5,637 nt of DNA from Candidatus Omnitrophota bacterium (GTDB taxonomy: Bacteria > Omnitrophota > Koll11 > Aquiviventales > Aquiviventaceae), in assembly GCA_023247285.1 (NCBI GenBank), contig JAHFGU010000052.1, forward strand, positions 3,465 through 9,101, in the 5' to 3' direction. Positions 1-5,637 of this stretch are shown piece by piece. The position numbers and the translations under genes were made by a program. Positions within the stretch are counted from its first letter, which is position 1. The number at the start of each line of letters is the position of its first letter. The notes beneath the pieces are model-generated. The model was not told the DNA's origin. It worked only from the letters and a program-made list of their open reading frames with translations, and did no database searches.

Positions 1-2008
1 CGCCGTGGCCGTGCCGACGACGATCCACTGCGACCACCTCATCCAGGCCCGCGTCGGGGTGCGTGATGACATGCAGGCGGCGCTCGAAGCGAACAAGGAG
101 GTCTACGATTTCCTGCGGAGTGCTGCGGCCCGCTACGGCATGGGATTCTGGGAGCCGGGCGCCGGGATCATCCACCAGGTCGTGCTGGAGCAGTACGCGT
201 TCCCCGGCGGGCTGTTGATCGGCACCGACTCGCACACGCCAAATGGCGGCGGCCTTGGGATGCTTGCCATCGGTGTTGGCGGGGCGGATGCGGCCGACGT
301 GATGGCCGGGCTGCCGTGGGAGCTCAAGTGCCCCAAGCTGATCGGCGTTCATCTGACCGGCGCGCTGGGCGGATGGGCCTCGCCCAAGGACGTGATTCTG
401 AAACTCTGCGGGATGCTGACGACGAAGGGCGGCACGGACAAGATCATCGAGTTCTTCGGCCCCGGCACGCGCTCCATCAGCTGCACCGGCAAGGGGACCA
501 TCACCAACATGGGCGCTGAGGTGGGGGCCACCGCCTCGGTGTTCCCGTACGATGCGCGCATGGCCACGTACCTGCGGGCCACCGGCCGGACGCAGGCGGC
601 TGACCTGGCCGAGGCGCATGCGGCCGAGCTGGCGGCCGATCCAGAGGTGGAGCGCGCACCGCGGCGGTTCTTCGACGAGCTGCTGGAGATTGATCTGTCG
701 GCGCTGGAGCCGCATATCGTCGGTCCGCGGCGGCCGGACCTCGCCCGCCCGATTTCGCAGCTGGCCCGCGACATCGCGGAGGCCGGATTCCCGCCGCAGA
801 TCAAAGCCGCGCTCATCGGCAGCTGCACGAACTCGTCGTATGAAGACGTGGGCCGGGCCGCGGCCGTGGCCGAGCAGGCCAGGCGCGCCGGGATCAAGGC
901 CAAGGTCTACTTCCTCATCACGCCAGGCTCAGACCAGATCCACAACACCATCGCGCGCGACGGCCAGCTCAAGGCGCTGGAGGCGATCGGCGGCACCGTG
1001 CTGGCCAACGCGTGCGGCCCGTGCATCGGCCAGTGGAAGCGCGACGATATCACGCCCGGCGAGGCGAATTCGATCCTCACCTCCTTCAACCGCAACTTTC
1101 CCGGGCGCAACGACGGCACGGCGGAGACGCTGGCCTTCATGGGCAGCCCGGAGATCGTGACCGCGATCGCGCTCGCCGGCGACCTGCGCTTCAACCCGCT
1201 CACCGACACGCTGCCCGGGCCGGCCGGCCGGCCGGTGAAACTCGAGCCTCCGTCGGCGCCCGAGCTGCCGGCGCGCGGGTTCGCGGCCGGCGCTACGGGA
1301 TTTCAGGCGCCGAAACCGCTCAACGAGCGCGCGCGGATCGACGTCGTCATCCGTCCGGACAGCGAACGGCTGCAGCGCTTGGAGCCGTTTCCGGCGTGGG
1401 ATGGCGAGGATTTCGACCGCCTACCGATTCTGCTCACGGTCAAGGGGCAGTGCACCACCGACCATATTTCGCCGGCAGGAAAATGGCTGCGCTTCCGCGG
1501 GCACCTGGACCGGATCAGCGACAACATGTTCTCGCTGGCGCGGAACGAATTCACGGGTGCCGTGGGCACCGCGACCGATGTGCTCGACGGGCAGACCAAG
1601 CCCATCGCGCAGGTAGCGCGCCATTACAAGGCGGCCGGCGTCGGTTGGGCGGTGGTGGGCGATGAGAATTATGGGGAAGGCTCGAGCCGGGAGCACGCAG
1701 CCATGTCGCCCCGATACCTGGGCTGCCGGCTTGTGCTCGCGAAGGGCTTCGCGCGGCTGCATCTGACGAACCTGAAGAAGCAAGGGATTCTTCCGTGCAC
1801 CCTCGTCGATCCGGCGGCCTATGACATCGTCCGGCCCGGCGATCGGGTCAGCGTGACAGGTCTCGCCGGGCTGGCGCCGGCTCGCCCGCTGGCCGCGCTG
1901 CTGCATCATGCCGACGGCACCACGCACGCGATCGCGCTCGCCCACTCGATGACCGATGAGCAGATCCGCTGGTTTAAGGCTGGCGCCGCCCTGAATCTCC
2001 TCGCATGA
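1..2008 (+). CDS. acn: Aconitate hydratase, mitochondrial type (5' end cut by window)
   Basis: This enzyme isomerises citrate to isocitrate through cis-aconitate in the TCA cycle, in the cytoplasm, using a [4Fe-4S] cluster. The reading frame enters from the left edge (first full codon at 2) and ends with TGA at 2006-2008. Numbering residues from the GTG at 5, the three cluster cysteines are C274 (GSCTNSS) and C337/C340 (ANACGPCIGQW). Their 63- and 3-residue spacing equals that of pig heart aconitase. Other active-site motifs are HCDH (D10, H11), TDSHTP (75-79) and GEGSSREH (S560, S561, R562) in the C-terminal swivel domain. The wording (IHCDHLI, GFWEPGAGIIHQ, DENYGEGSSREHAA) matches the mitochondrial-type family of roughly 750 residues, not the ~890-residue AcnA or AcnB. 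About 85-90 N-terminal residues should lie upstream. The GTG at 5 is an internal valine codon, not the start. No frameshift is seen. The stop codon's last base is already part of the downstream repeat array. Identity is very secure; subfamily is fairly secure. Confidence 0.97.
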   Translation, partial: AVAVPTTIHCDHLIQARVGVRDDMQAALEANKEVYDFLRSAAARYGMGFWEPGAGIIHQVVLEQYAFPGGLLIGTDSHTPNGGGLGMLAIGVGGADAADVMAGLPWELKCPKLIGVHLTGALGGWASPKDVILKLCGMLTTKGGTDKIIEFFGPGTRSISCTGKGTITNMGAEVGATASVFPYDARMATYLRATGRTQAADLAEAHAAELAADPEVERAPRRFFDELLEIDLSALEPHIVGPRRPDLARPISQLARDIAEAGFPPQIKAALIGSCTNSSYEDVGRAAAVAEQARRAGIKAKVYFLITPGSDQIHNTIARDGQLKALEAIGGTVLANACGPCIGQWKRDDITPGEANSILTSFNRNFPGRNDGTAETLAFMGSPEIVTAIALAGDLRFNPLTDTLPGPAGRPVKLEPPSAPELPARGFAAGATGFQAPKPLNERARIDVVIRPDSERLQRLEPFPAWDGEDFDRLPILLTVKGQCTTDHISPAGKWLRFRGHLDRISDNMFSLARNEFTGAVGTATDVLDGQTKPIAQVARHYKAAGVGWAVVGDENYGEGSSREHAAMSPRYLGCRLVLAKGFARLHLTNLKKQGILPCTLVDPAAYDIVRPGDRVSVTGLAGLAPARPLAALLHHADGTTHAIALAHSMTDEQIRWFKAGAALNLLA

Positions 2009-2026
2009 AAAGTGTCAGACACTTTT
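2008..2026. terminator. Possible weak bidirectional terminator hairpin inside the repeat
   Basis: AAAAGTGT (2008-2015) can pair with ACACTTTT (2019-2026) around a CAG loop, giving an 8-bp stem ending in a short T run. It is the only hairpin near the aconitase stop that could end transcription. Only three of the eight pairs are G-C, and the T run is itself part of the stem, so it would be a poor intrinsic terminator. It may simply reflect the repeat's symmetry. Confidence 0.2.
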
Positions 2027-2058
2027 GGTGCCTGACACTTTTGGTGCCTGACACTTTT
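2008..2058. repeat. Three tandem 16-bp units with dyad symmetry, filling the acn-phoB gap
   Basis: Unit 1 (2011-2026) reads AGTGTCAGACACTTTT. Units 2 (2027-2042) and 3 (2043-2058) are identical to each other, GGTGCCTGACACTTTT, and differ from unit 1 at three positions. Unit 1 plus the preceding AAA forms a perfect 19-nt palindrome (2008-2026, centre A2017). The 11-mer AAAAGTGTCAG at 2008-2018 is also the exact reverse complement of 2032-2042 and of 2048-2058, so alternative hairpins with loops of 3, 13 or 29 nt are possible. The array starts on the last base of the aconitase stop codon and leaves only TG before the phoB ATG. It is AT-richer than the flanking genes. It looks like a dispersed intergenic repeat (REP/MITE-like) rather than a site made for this locus; that is inference, since no second copy lies in the window. 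Confidence 0.93.
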
Positions 2059-2060
2059 TG

Positions 2061-2753
2061 ATGGTGCAGCCGAAGATTTTGGTCGTGGATGATGAAGCGC
2101 ATATCGTCGAGGCGATCCGGTACAACCTCGAGCAGGGCGGATTCCGCGTCATCACCGCGGCCGACGGCCAGCGCGCGCTGGAGCTGGCGCGGCGCGAGCT
2201 GCCGGACCTCATCACCCTCGATGTCATGCTTCCCGGGGCTGACGGGTGGGAGGTCTGCCGGATCCTCCGGCAGGAGCCGAGCACCCGCCGCATCCCCATC
2301 ATCATGCTCACCGTCAAGAAAGCGGAAACCGACAAGGTAGTCGGGCTGGAACTCGGCGCGGATGACTATCTCACGAAGCCCTTCAGCCCGAAGGAGCTGG
2401 TCGCGCGGGTCCGTGCGGTGCTGCGGCGGAGCAAGGAGCCGGAGCCGGATGAGCGCGTCTCCGTCGGCAAACTCCAGATCGACTTCGGCAAGCACGTCGT
2501 GCGCGTCGACGGCCGGCCGGTGGAGCTGACCGCCAAGGAGTACAGCCTCCTCAAGGCGCTGGTGGAAGCCAAAGGCCGCGTCCTGTCTCGCGACCTGCTG
2601 CTGGACCGCGTCTGGGGGCTCGAGCAGTCCATGGAGATCGAAACGCGGACCGTGGACGTGCACGTCGGCCAGCTGCGCAAAAAAATCAAAGGGGAAGCCA
2701 AGCGGCTCCTCACCGTGAAAAACGCCGGCTACCGGTTCGATCTCGACGCCTAG
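2061..2753 (+). CDS. phoB: PhoB-like OmpR-family response regulator
   Basis: This is a cytoplasmic two-component DNA-binding regulator, 230 residues from the ATG at 2061, the normal PhoB length. The receiver domain (about 4-122) shows the acidic pair D10-D11, phosphoacceptor D54 (LDVMLPG), T84 and K106-P107 (TKPFSPKELVAR, a PhoB-like string). A charged linker (about 123-133) leads to an OmpR/PhoB winged helix (about 134-229), with recognition helix around R196-TVDVHV-GQLRKK and terminal GYRF wing. The pairing with a PhoR-like kinase 8 nt downstream and pstS/pstC beyond supports a phosphate-starvation role; the receiver and winged-helix domains alone would fit many OmpR-family members. An in-frame TTG at 2058 would add one residue but lies in the repeat. 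Starts after GTG 2064 would remove the first beta strand, so 2061 is preferred. No Shine-Dalgarno is visible because the repeat occupies that space. Confidence 0.93.
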   Translation: MVQPKILVVDDEAHIVEAIRYNLEQGGFRVITAADGQRALELARRELPDLITLDVMLPGADGWEVCRILRQEPSTRRIPIIMLTVKKAETDKVVGLELGADDYLTKPFSPKELVARVRAVLRRSKEPEPDERVSVGKLQIDFGKHVVRVDGRPVELTAKEYSLLKALVEAKGRVLSRDLLLDRVWGLEQSMEIETRTVDVHVGQLRKKIKGEAKRLLTVKNAGYRFDLDA

Positions 2754-2761
2754 CCGGGAAC

Positions 2762-3943
2762 ATGCCCGCCCTCCTCGGGATCGCCCTCCTGCTCCTCTTG
2801 GCCGCGGCGTTGGCCATGGCCGGCGCCGCGCTCCGCCGATCCGCTGCGGCCCTCCGCGGGGCGCGAGACGCGACGGATCGCCTGCAGCGCCGCATCCAGG
2901 AGCTCGAGGCCGGCCGCACGCAGGCGCAGGCGATCCTCGACAGCATGGGCGAGGCGGTCGCCGCGCTCGACGCTGAGGGGCGGGTGCTCTGGCTCAACGC
3001 CTCGGCCCAGCGGCTGCTCGGGTTGCCTTCGGGCCAGGCCGCCGGCAAGCGGTTGGTCGAGCTCTTCCGCCATCCGGAGCTGGGCGCGTTGGTGGAGGAG
3101 GCGATCGGGCAGCGGCGCCCGGCCGCGCGCGAGCTCCGCGCGTTCGGGCCTGACGAGCAGCTCGTGCGGTTCCAGGCCACGCCGTGCGACGGCGGGCCGC
3201 GTGGGGCGGCCCTCGTGCTGGTGGCGCAGGATGTCACCGAGATCCGGCGCCTGGAGCAGATGCGCCGCGAGTTCGTCGCCAACATGTCCCACGAGCTGAA
3301 AACCCCCATCACCGCGATCAAGAGCCTTGCCGAAACCCTGCTGAACGGCGCCGTGGACGATCCCGCGCACAACCGGCGCTTCCTGGGGATGGTCGACGAT
3401 GACGCCAACCGGCTCGCGCGCCTCGTCGACGATCTGCTGGAGCTCTCGCACATCGAGTCCAAGGCCGCACCGCTGAAGCTCCAGCCGGTCCGCGTCGGCC
3501 CGCTGATTGACGAGGTCGCCGGCCGGATGCAGCCACCGCTGCGGGAGCGCGGGCTGACGCTGGAGCTGGCGCTGCCCGCAGACGCGCCGCCGGTGCTCGG
3601 CGACCCCGAGCGCCTGCGCCAGATTTTCGTCAACCTGCTGGATAACGCCATCAAGTTCAACACGCGCGGCGGCCGCATCACCGTGCGGGCGCGCCCTGAA
3701 CAGGGGCGCCTCAGGATCGACATCGAAGATACCGGCATCGGCATCCCGGCCGGGGACCTGCCGCGCGTCTTCGAGCGCTTCTACCGCGCGGACAAGGCGC
3801 GCGCGCGGGAGCAGGGCGGCACCGGATTGGGGCTGGCCATCGTCAAGCATCTCGTCGATCTGCACCATGGCGCCGTGTCGGCGGAAAGCGCGCCGGGGCG
3901 CGGGTCCACGTTCACCCTCCTCCTTCCTATCAGCCGCGGCTGA
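2762..3943 (+). CDS. phoR: PhoR-like sensor histidine kinase (TM-PAS-HisKA-HATPase)
   Basis: This membrane-anchored kinase, 393 residues, presumably phosphorylates the upstream regulator. One hydrophobic helix (about 3-24) is followed by a basic and probably coiled-coil stretch (25-57) and a PAS domain (about 55-160, beginning AILDSMGEAVAALD). Next come the HisKA domain with phosphoacceptor H177 (NMSHELKTPITAIKSL) and a HATPase domain with N box N295 (NLLDNAIKFN), G1 box D323 (DTGIGI), F box (VFERFYRAD) and G2 box G352-G357 (GGTGLGLAIVK). There is no periplasmic sensor domain and no HAMP, as in the PhoR class, which takes its signal from the Pst transporter and PhoU. E. coli PhoR has a two-helix membrane anchor, whereas here I see only one helix. 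The gap to the regulator is 8 nt, so the two are probably co-transcribed. The only upstream purine stretch (GGGA, 2756-2759) is too close to the ATG to be a good ribosome site, so translational coupling is likely. Restarting at M19 (2816) would destroy the anchor. Confidence 0.93.
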   Translation: MPALLGIALLLLLAAALAMAGAALRRSAAALRGARDATDRLQRRIQELEAGRTQAQAILDSMGEAVAALDAEGRVLWLNASAQRLLGLPSGQAAGKRLVELFRHPELGALVEEAIGQRRPAARELRAFGPDEQLVRFQATPCDGGPRGAALVLVAQDVTEIRRLEQMRREFVANMSHELKTPITAIKSLAETLLNGAVDDPAHNRRFLGMVDDDANRLARLVDDLLELSHIESKAAPLKLQPVRVGPLIDEVAGRMQPPLRERGLTLELALPADAPPVLGDPERLRQIFVNLLDNAIKFNTRGGRITVRARPEQGRLRIDIEDTGIGIPAGDLPRVFERFYRADKARAREQGGTGLGLAIVKHLVDLHHGAVSAESAPGRGSTFTLLLPISRG

Positions 3944-3947
3944 CGGC

Positions 3948-3987
3948 TTTACGCAGGATTTACACGCTGCTCAAACGCGCCTGACCT
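3948..3987 (+). promoter_or_regulatory. Candidate Pho box: 11-bp-phased direct repeats upstream of pstS
   Basis: Heptamers at exact 11-nt spacing read TTTACGC (3948), TTTACAC (3959), CTCAAAC (3970) and CTGACCT (3981). Known PhoB/PhoP sites are direct repeats with this same 11-bp period, and TTTACA at 3959 fits the Bacillus-type TT-N-A-C/T-A core. The first two units are clearly alike; the last two are degenerate. A poor -10-like TAGGCT sits at 3996-4001, so the repeats would overlap the -35 region, as in promoters activated by PhoB. This suggests pstS is transcribed from its own phosphate-regulated promoter rather than only from phoBR. The spacing is seen directly; the function is inferred from spacing, position and neighbouring genes. 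Confidence 0.5.
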
Positions 3988-4012
3988 TCCTGCCGTAGGC
4001 TGGGTCCACACC

Positions 4013-4018
4013 AGGAGG
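4013..4018 (+). promoter_or_regulatory. Strong Shine-Dalgarno (AGGAGG) for pstS
   Basis: AGGAGG lies 6 nt before the ATG at 4025, ideal spacing, and fixes the pstS start. It is the only strong ribosome-binding site in the window. The other three gene starts inside the window (phoB, phoR, pstC) have weak or no such site, which fits high expression of the abundant periplasmic binding protein. Confidence 0.88.
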
Positions 4019-4024
4019 GGAGGC

Positions 4025-4879
4025 ATGCGCATCCCAGCATCATCCATCGTCGCAGGACTCGTGTTGGCAGCGCTGAGCGCGGCACCGGCGCGCGCCCAGG
4101 AGCTCCAGGGATCGATTCAAATCAAAGGTTCGGACACGATGGTGAACCTGTGCCAGGCGTGGGCCGAAGCGTTCATGGCGAAGCAGCCGAAGGTCGTCGT
4201 GGCGGTGACCGGGGGCGGATCCGGCGGCGGCATCGCCGCACTCATCAGCGGCACCTGCGACCTGGCGGCCACCTCGAGGCAGATGACCGAGAAAGAGCGG
4301 GCGCAGGCCGCACAGCAGGGCGCAGCACCGCAGGAACTGACGGCGGCGCTGGACGGCCTGGCCGTCGTCGTGCACCCCGCGAACTCGGTCCAGCGGCTGA
4401 CGCTCGCGCAGCTAGCCGACATCTTCACCGCGACAATCAAGAATTGGCGCGAGCTGGGCGGCGTAGACAAGGCCATCGTGCTGCTCTCGCGCGAGGTCAA
4501 CTCCGGAACTCATGTCTATTTCAAAGAGCACGTGCTGGGCAAGGGCGCGGAGTTCGCCCCCGAGGCGCTGCTGCTGCCCTCCTCCCAGGCCATCGCGGAT
4601 GAAGTGGCGTCCAACCCGTCGGCAATCGGCTATTACGGGATGGGATATTTGAACCCGCGCAACGCGGTCGTGGCCGTCGCCAAAACCGCCGAGGGCCCGT
4701 ACATCGAACCCAGCGAGGACGCGGTCCGCTCAGGCGCCTATCCGATTTCGCGGCCGCTGTTCTTCTATACCCGCGGCGAGCCGCCGGCCGTGGTGAAAGC
4801 GTTTCTGGAGTTTGTCCTGTCGCCGGACGGCCAGCGCGTCGTCAAGCAGATCGATTTTGTCCCCCTGGAACCTCTCTAA
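4025..4879 (+). CDS. pstS: PstS, periplasmic phosphate-binding protein of the Pst ABC transporter
   Basis: This protein, 284 residues, captures inorganic phosphate in the periplasm and delivers it to PstC/PstA. The N-terminus is a Sec signal peptide: R2, a hydrophobic core around 8-20, and an APARA-QE cleavage site with likely cut after A24. There is no lipobox, so a soluble periplasmic protein is expected. The PBP-like domain shows the phosphate-binding motifs GSDTM (35-39), TGGGSGGGI (62-70, S66), the aspartate of TCDLAATSR (D79), and R156 with S160-G161-T162 (SREVNSGT). The R-to-SGT spacing is as in E. coli PstS (R135, S139-T141). The length is toward the short end for the family, resembling compact PstS proteins rather than the ~346-residue E. 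coli form. The two cysteines, C43 and C78, are both in the mature protein and could form a disulfide (inference). It probably heads a pst operon, with pstC 6 nt downstream and a candidate Pho box upstream. Confidence 0.96.
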   Translation: MRIPASSIVAGLVLAALSAAPARAQELQGSIQIKGSDTMVNLCQAWAEAFMAKQPKVVVAVTGGGSGGGIAALISGTCDLAATSRQMTEKERAQAAQQGAAPQELTAALDGLAVVVHPANSVQRLTLAQLADIFTATIKNWRELGGVDKAIVLLSREVNSGTHVYFKEHVLGKGAEFAPEALLLPSSQAIADEVASNPSAIGYYGMGYLNPRNAVVAVAKTAEGPYIEPSEDAVRSGAYPISRPLFFYTRGEPPAVVKAFLEFVLSPDGQRVVKQIDFVPLEPL

Positions 4880-4885
4880 TTGCCG

Positions 4886-5637
4886 ATGTGGCAGCGCGTC
4901 CGCGAACGGGCGCTCGAGGGGATGATCCGCGCCTGCGGCATCTTCTCGATCGCCATCGTCGCGTTGATTTTTTTCTTCCTGCTCAAGGAAGGGCTGGCCC
5001 TGTTCCATGCGGCGCGGGTCCAGGACTTCCTGCTGGGCGACCGCTGGTATCCCATCTCCGAGCCTCCGCGCTTCGGCATCCTGCCGCTCATCCTCGGCTC
5101 GGGACTGGTGACGGCCGGCGCGATTGCGCTGTCGGTGCCGGTGAGCATCGCCAGCGCGCTGTGCATTTCTGAAGTGGCGCGCGGCTGGATGAAAGACGCG
5201 CTGAAGACCGGCATCGAGCTGCTGGCGGCGATCCCGAGCGTGGTCCTGGGCTTCATCGGCATGACCGCGCTGGCCCCCTGGATCAAGCACAGCTTCCACT
5301 TGGTCACCGGGTTGACCGCGTTCACCGGATCGATCACGCTCGCGCTGATGGCGGTGCCCACGATCGTCAGCATCACCGAAGACGCGCTGGCCGCGGTGCC
5401 GCGCAGCCATCGGGAGGCCGCGCTGGCGCTGGGGGCGACCAAGTGGCAGATGATGTCCCGCGTGCTGCTGCCCGCGGCGCGGCCCGGGATTCTGGCGGCG
5501 GTCATGCTGGGGATCGGGCGCGTCATCGGCGAAACGATGGCGGTCATGATGGTCACCGGCAACGCGGCGGTGGTGCCGCGGTCGCTGCTGCAGCCGGTGC
5601 GCACGATGACCGCCACGATCGCCGCCGAGATGGGCGA
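4886..5637 (+). CDS. pstC: PstC, phosphate ABC transporter permease subunit (3' end cut by window)
   Basis: This is one of the two inner-membrane permease subunits of the Pst importer, pairing with PstA. The frame is open from 4886 to the window end (250 codons plus two bases, no stop); roughly 40-70 C-terminal residues should lie beyond. There is a first membrane helix (about 17-34), then a periplasmic loop with W54 and P56 leading to FGILPLILGS, a motif typical of PstC, and further hydrophobic helices. The permease EAA loop starts at E177 (EAALALGATKW, then LLPAARPGI), where PstB would dock. The conserved charged motif GRVIGETMAV (R212, E216) follows. The gene starts 6 nt after the pstS stop, so the two form an operon. 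The start is uncertain: an in-frame TTG at 4880, immediately after the pstS TAA, has a GGAA (4867-4870) at better spacing than the ATG at 4886 and would add two residues. PstC is favoured over PstA because it directly follows pstS and has the W-x-P/FGI loop. Confidence 0.94.
   Translation, partial: MWQRVRERALEGMIRACGIFSIAIVALIFFFLLKEGLALFHAARVQDFLLGDRWYPISEPPRFGILPLILGSGLVTAGAIALSVPVSIASALCISEVARGWMKDALKTGIELLAAIPSVVLGFIGMTALAPWIKHSFHLVTGLTAFTGSITLALMAVPTIVSITEDALAAVPRSHREAALALGATKWQMMSRVLLPAARPGILAAVMLGIGRVIGETMAVMMVTGNAAVVPRSLLQPVRTMTATIAAEMG

Noticed and set aside
5..7. GTG at 5 as the aconitase start codon
   Set aside because: Family comparison places this valine just before the HCDH motif, about 85-90 residues into the protein, and the frame is open to the left edge.
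1218..1235. GGCC tandem run, a strong self-complementary stretch
   Set aside because: It is in-frame coding sequence for the PGPAGRP loop of aconitase, where the family has a variable turn; GC-rich codon choice explains it.
2008..2058. Reading the 16-bp array as a Pho box or as a CRISPR
   Set aside because: CTGACAC recurs every 16 bp, not the 11 bp needed for PhoB sites on one face of the helix. There are no unique spacers, so it is not a CRISPR.
2032..2077. CTGACA (2032, 2048) as -35 boxes of a phoB promoter
   Set aside because: They match TTGACA at five of six positions, but no acceptable -10 lies 16-18 nt downstream; the best candidate for the second box (GAAGAT, 2072-2077) is inside the coding region.
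1974..2663. Minus-strand open frame running through the repeat array and phoB
   Set aside because: It overlaps a fully convincing response regulator, and its C-terminal part is just the repeat translated (KVSGTKSVRHQK), a typical spurious product of such repeats.
2710..3868. Two long overlapping open frames on the minus strand (344 and 372 codons) opposite phoR
   Set aside because: They lie wholly within a gene whose + strand product has every histidine kinase motif. Their translations are rich in R, A, S and G with no recognisable domain, as expected of GC-rich antisense frames.
4876..5616. Minus-strand open frame of 246 codons opposite pstC
   Set aside because: The + strand frame gives a clear PstC with permease EAA loop and membrane helices. 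The antisense product is low-complexity and has no family resemblance.

Overview
The window is about 5.6 kb of GC-rich bacterial DNA, roughly two-thirds G+C by eye. It carries five protein genes, all on the + strand, packed with short gaps. The first (aconitase) and the last (pstC) are cut by the window edges. Nothing fixes the taxon. The combination of a mitochondrial-type aconitase, a PhoB/PhoR pair and a short GTGTC/GACAC repeat in a high-GC genome would suit an uncultured environmental lineage such as Omnitrophota or a relative, but that is a low-confidence guess. The pst genes, the GC-rich codon use and the Shine-Dalgarno site before pstS all point to a bacterium.

Layout. Positions 1-2008 hold the 3' part of a TCA-cycle aconitate hydratase of the mitochondrial type, with all three [4Fe-4S] cysteines present. 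Positions 2008-2058 hold a compact array of three 16-bp tandem units with internal dyad symmetry. It fills the whole gap between aconitase and the next gene and stops two bases before that gene's ATG. Positions 2061-2753 encode a PhoB-like response regulator and 2762-3943 a PhoR-like membrane histidine kinase, separated by 8 nt. An 81-nt gap (3944-4024) carries an 11-bp-phased series of TTTAC-like elements that looks like a Pho box, followed by a strong Shine-Dalgarno. Positions 4025-4879 encode the periplasmic phosphate-binding protein PstS. From 4886 to the window end comes the permease subunit PstC, 6 nt after pstS.

How it fits together. PstS captures phosphate and passes it to the PstC/PstA channel driven by PstB; pstA, pstB and probably phoU would be expected just beyond the right edge. 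In the known Pho system, phosphate limitation is relayed from the Pst transporter to PhoR, which phosphorylates PhoB. PhoB~P then activates promoters with 11-bp direct repeats, as seen here upstream of pstS. The window is therefore a self-contained phosphate-sensing and uptake locus next to an unrelated housekeeping gene.

I found no convincing undescribed system. The items most worth a second look are the 16-bp repeat array jammed against the phoB start codon, the candidate Pho box, and the eukaryote-like aconitase. There are no tRNA or rRNA genes, CRISPR arrays, transposase genes or phage genes that I can see.
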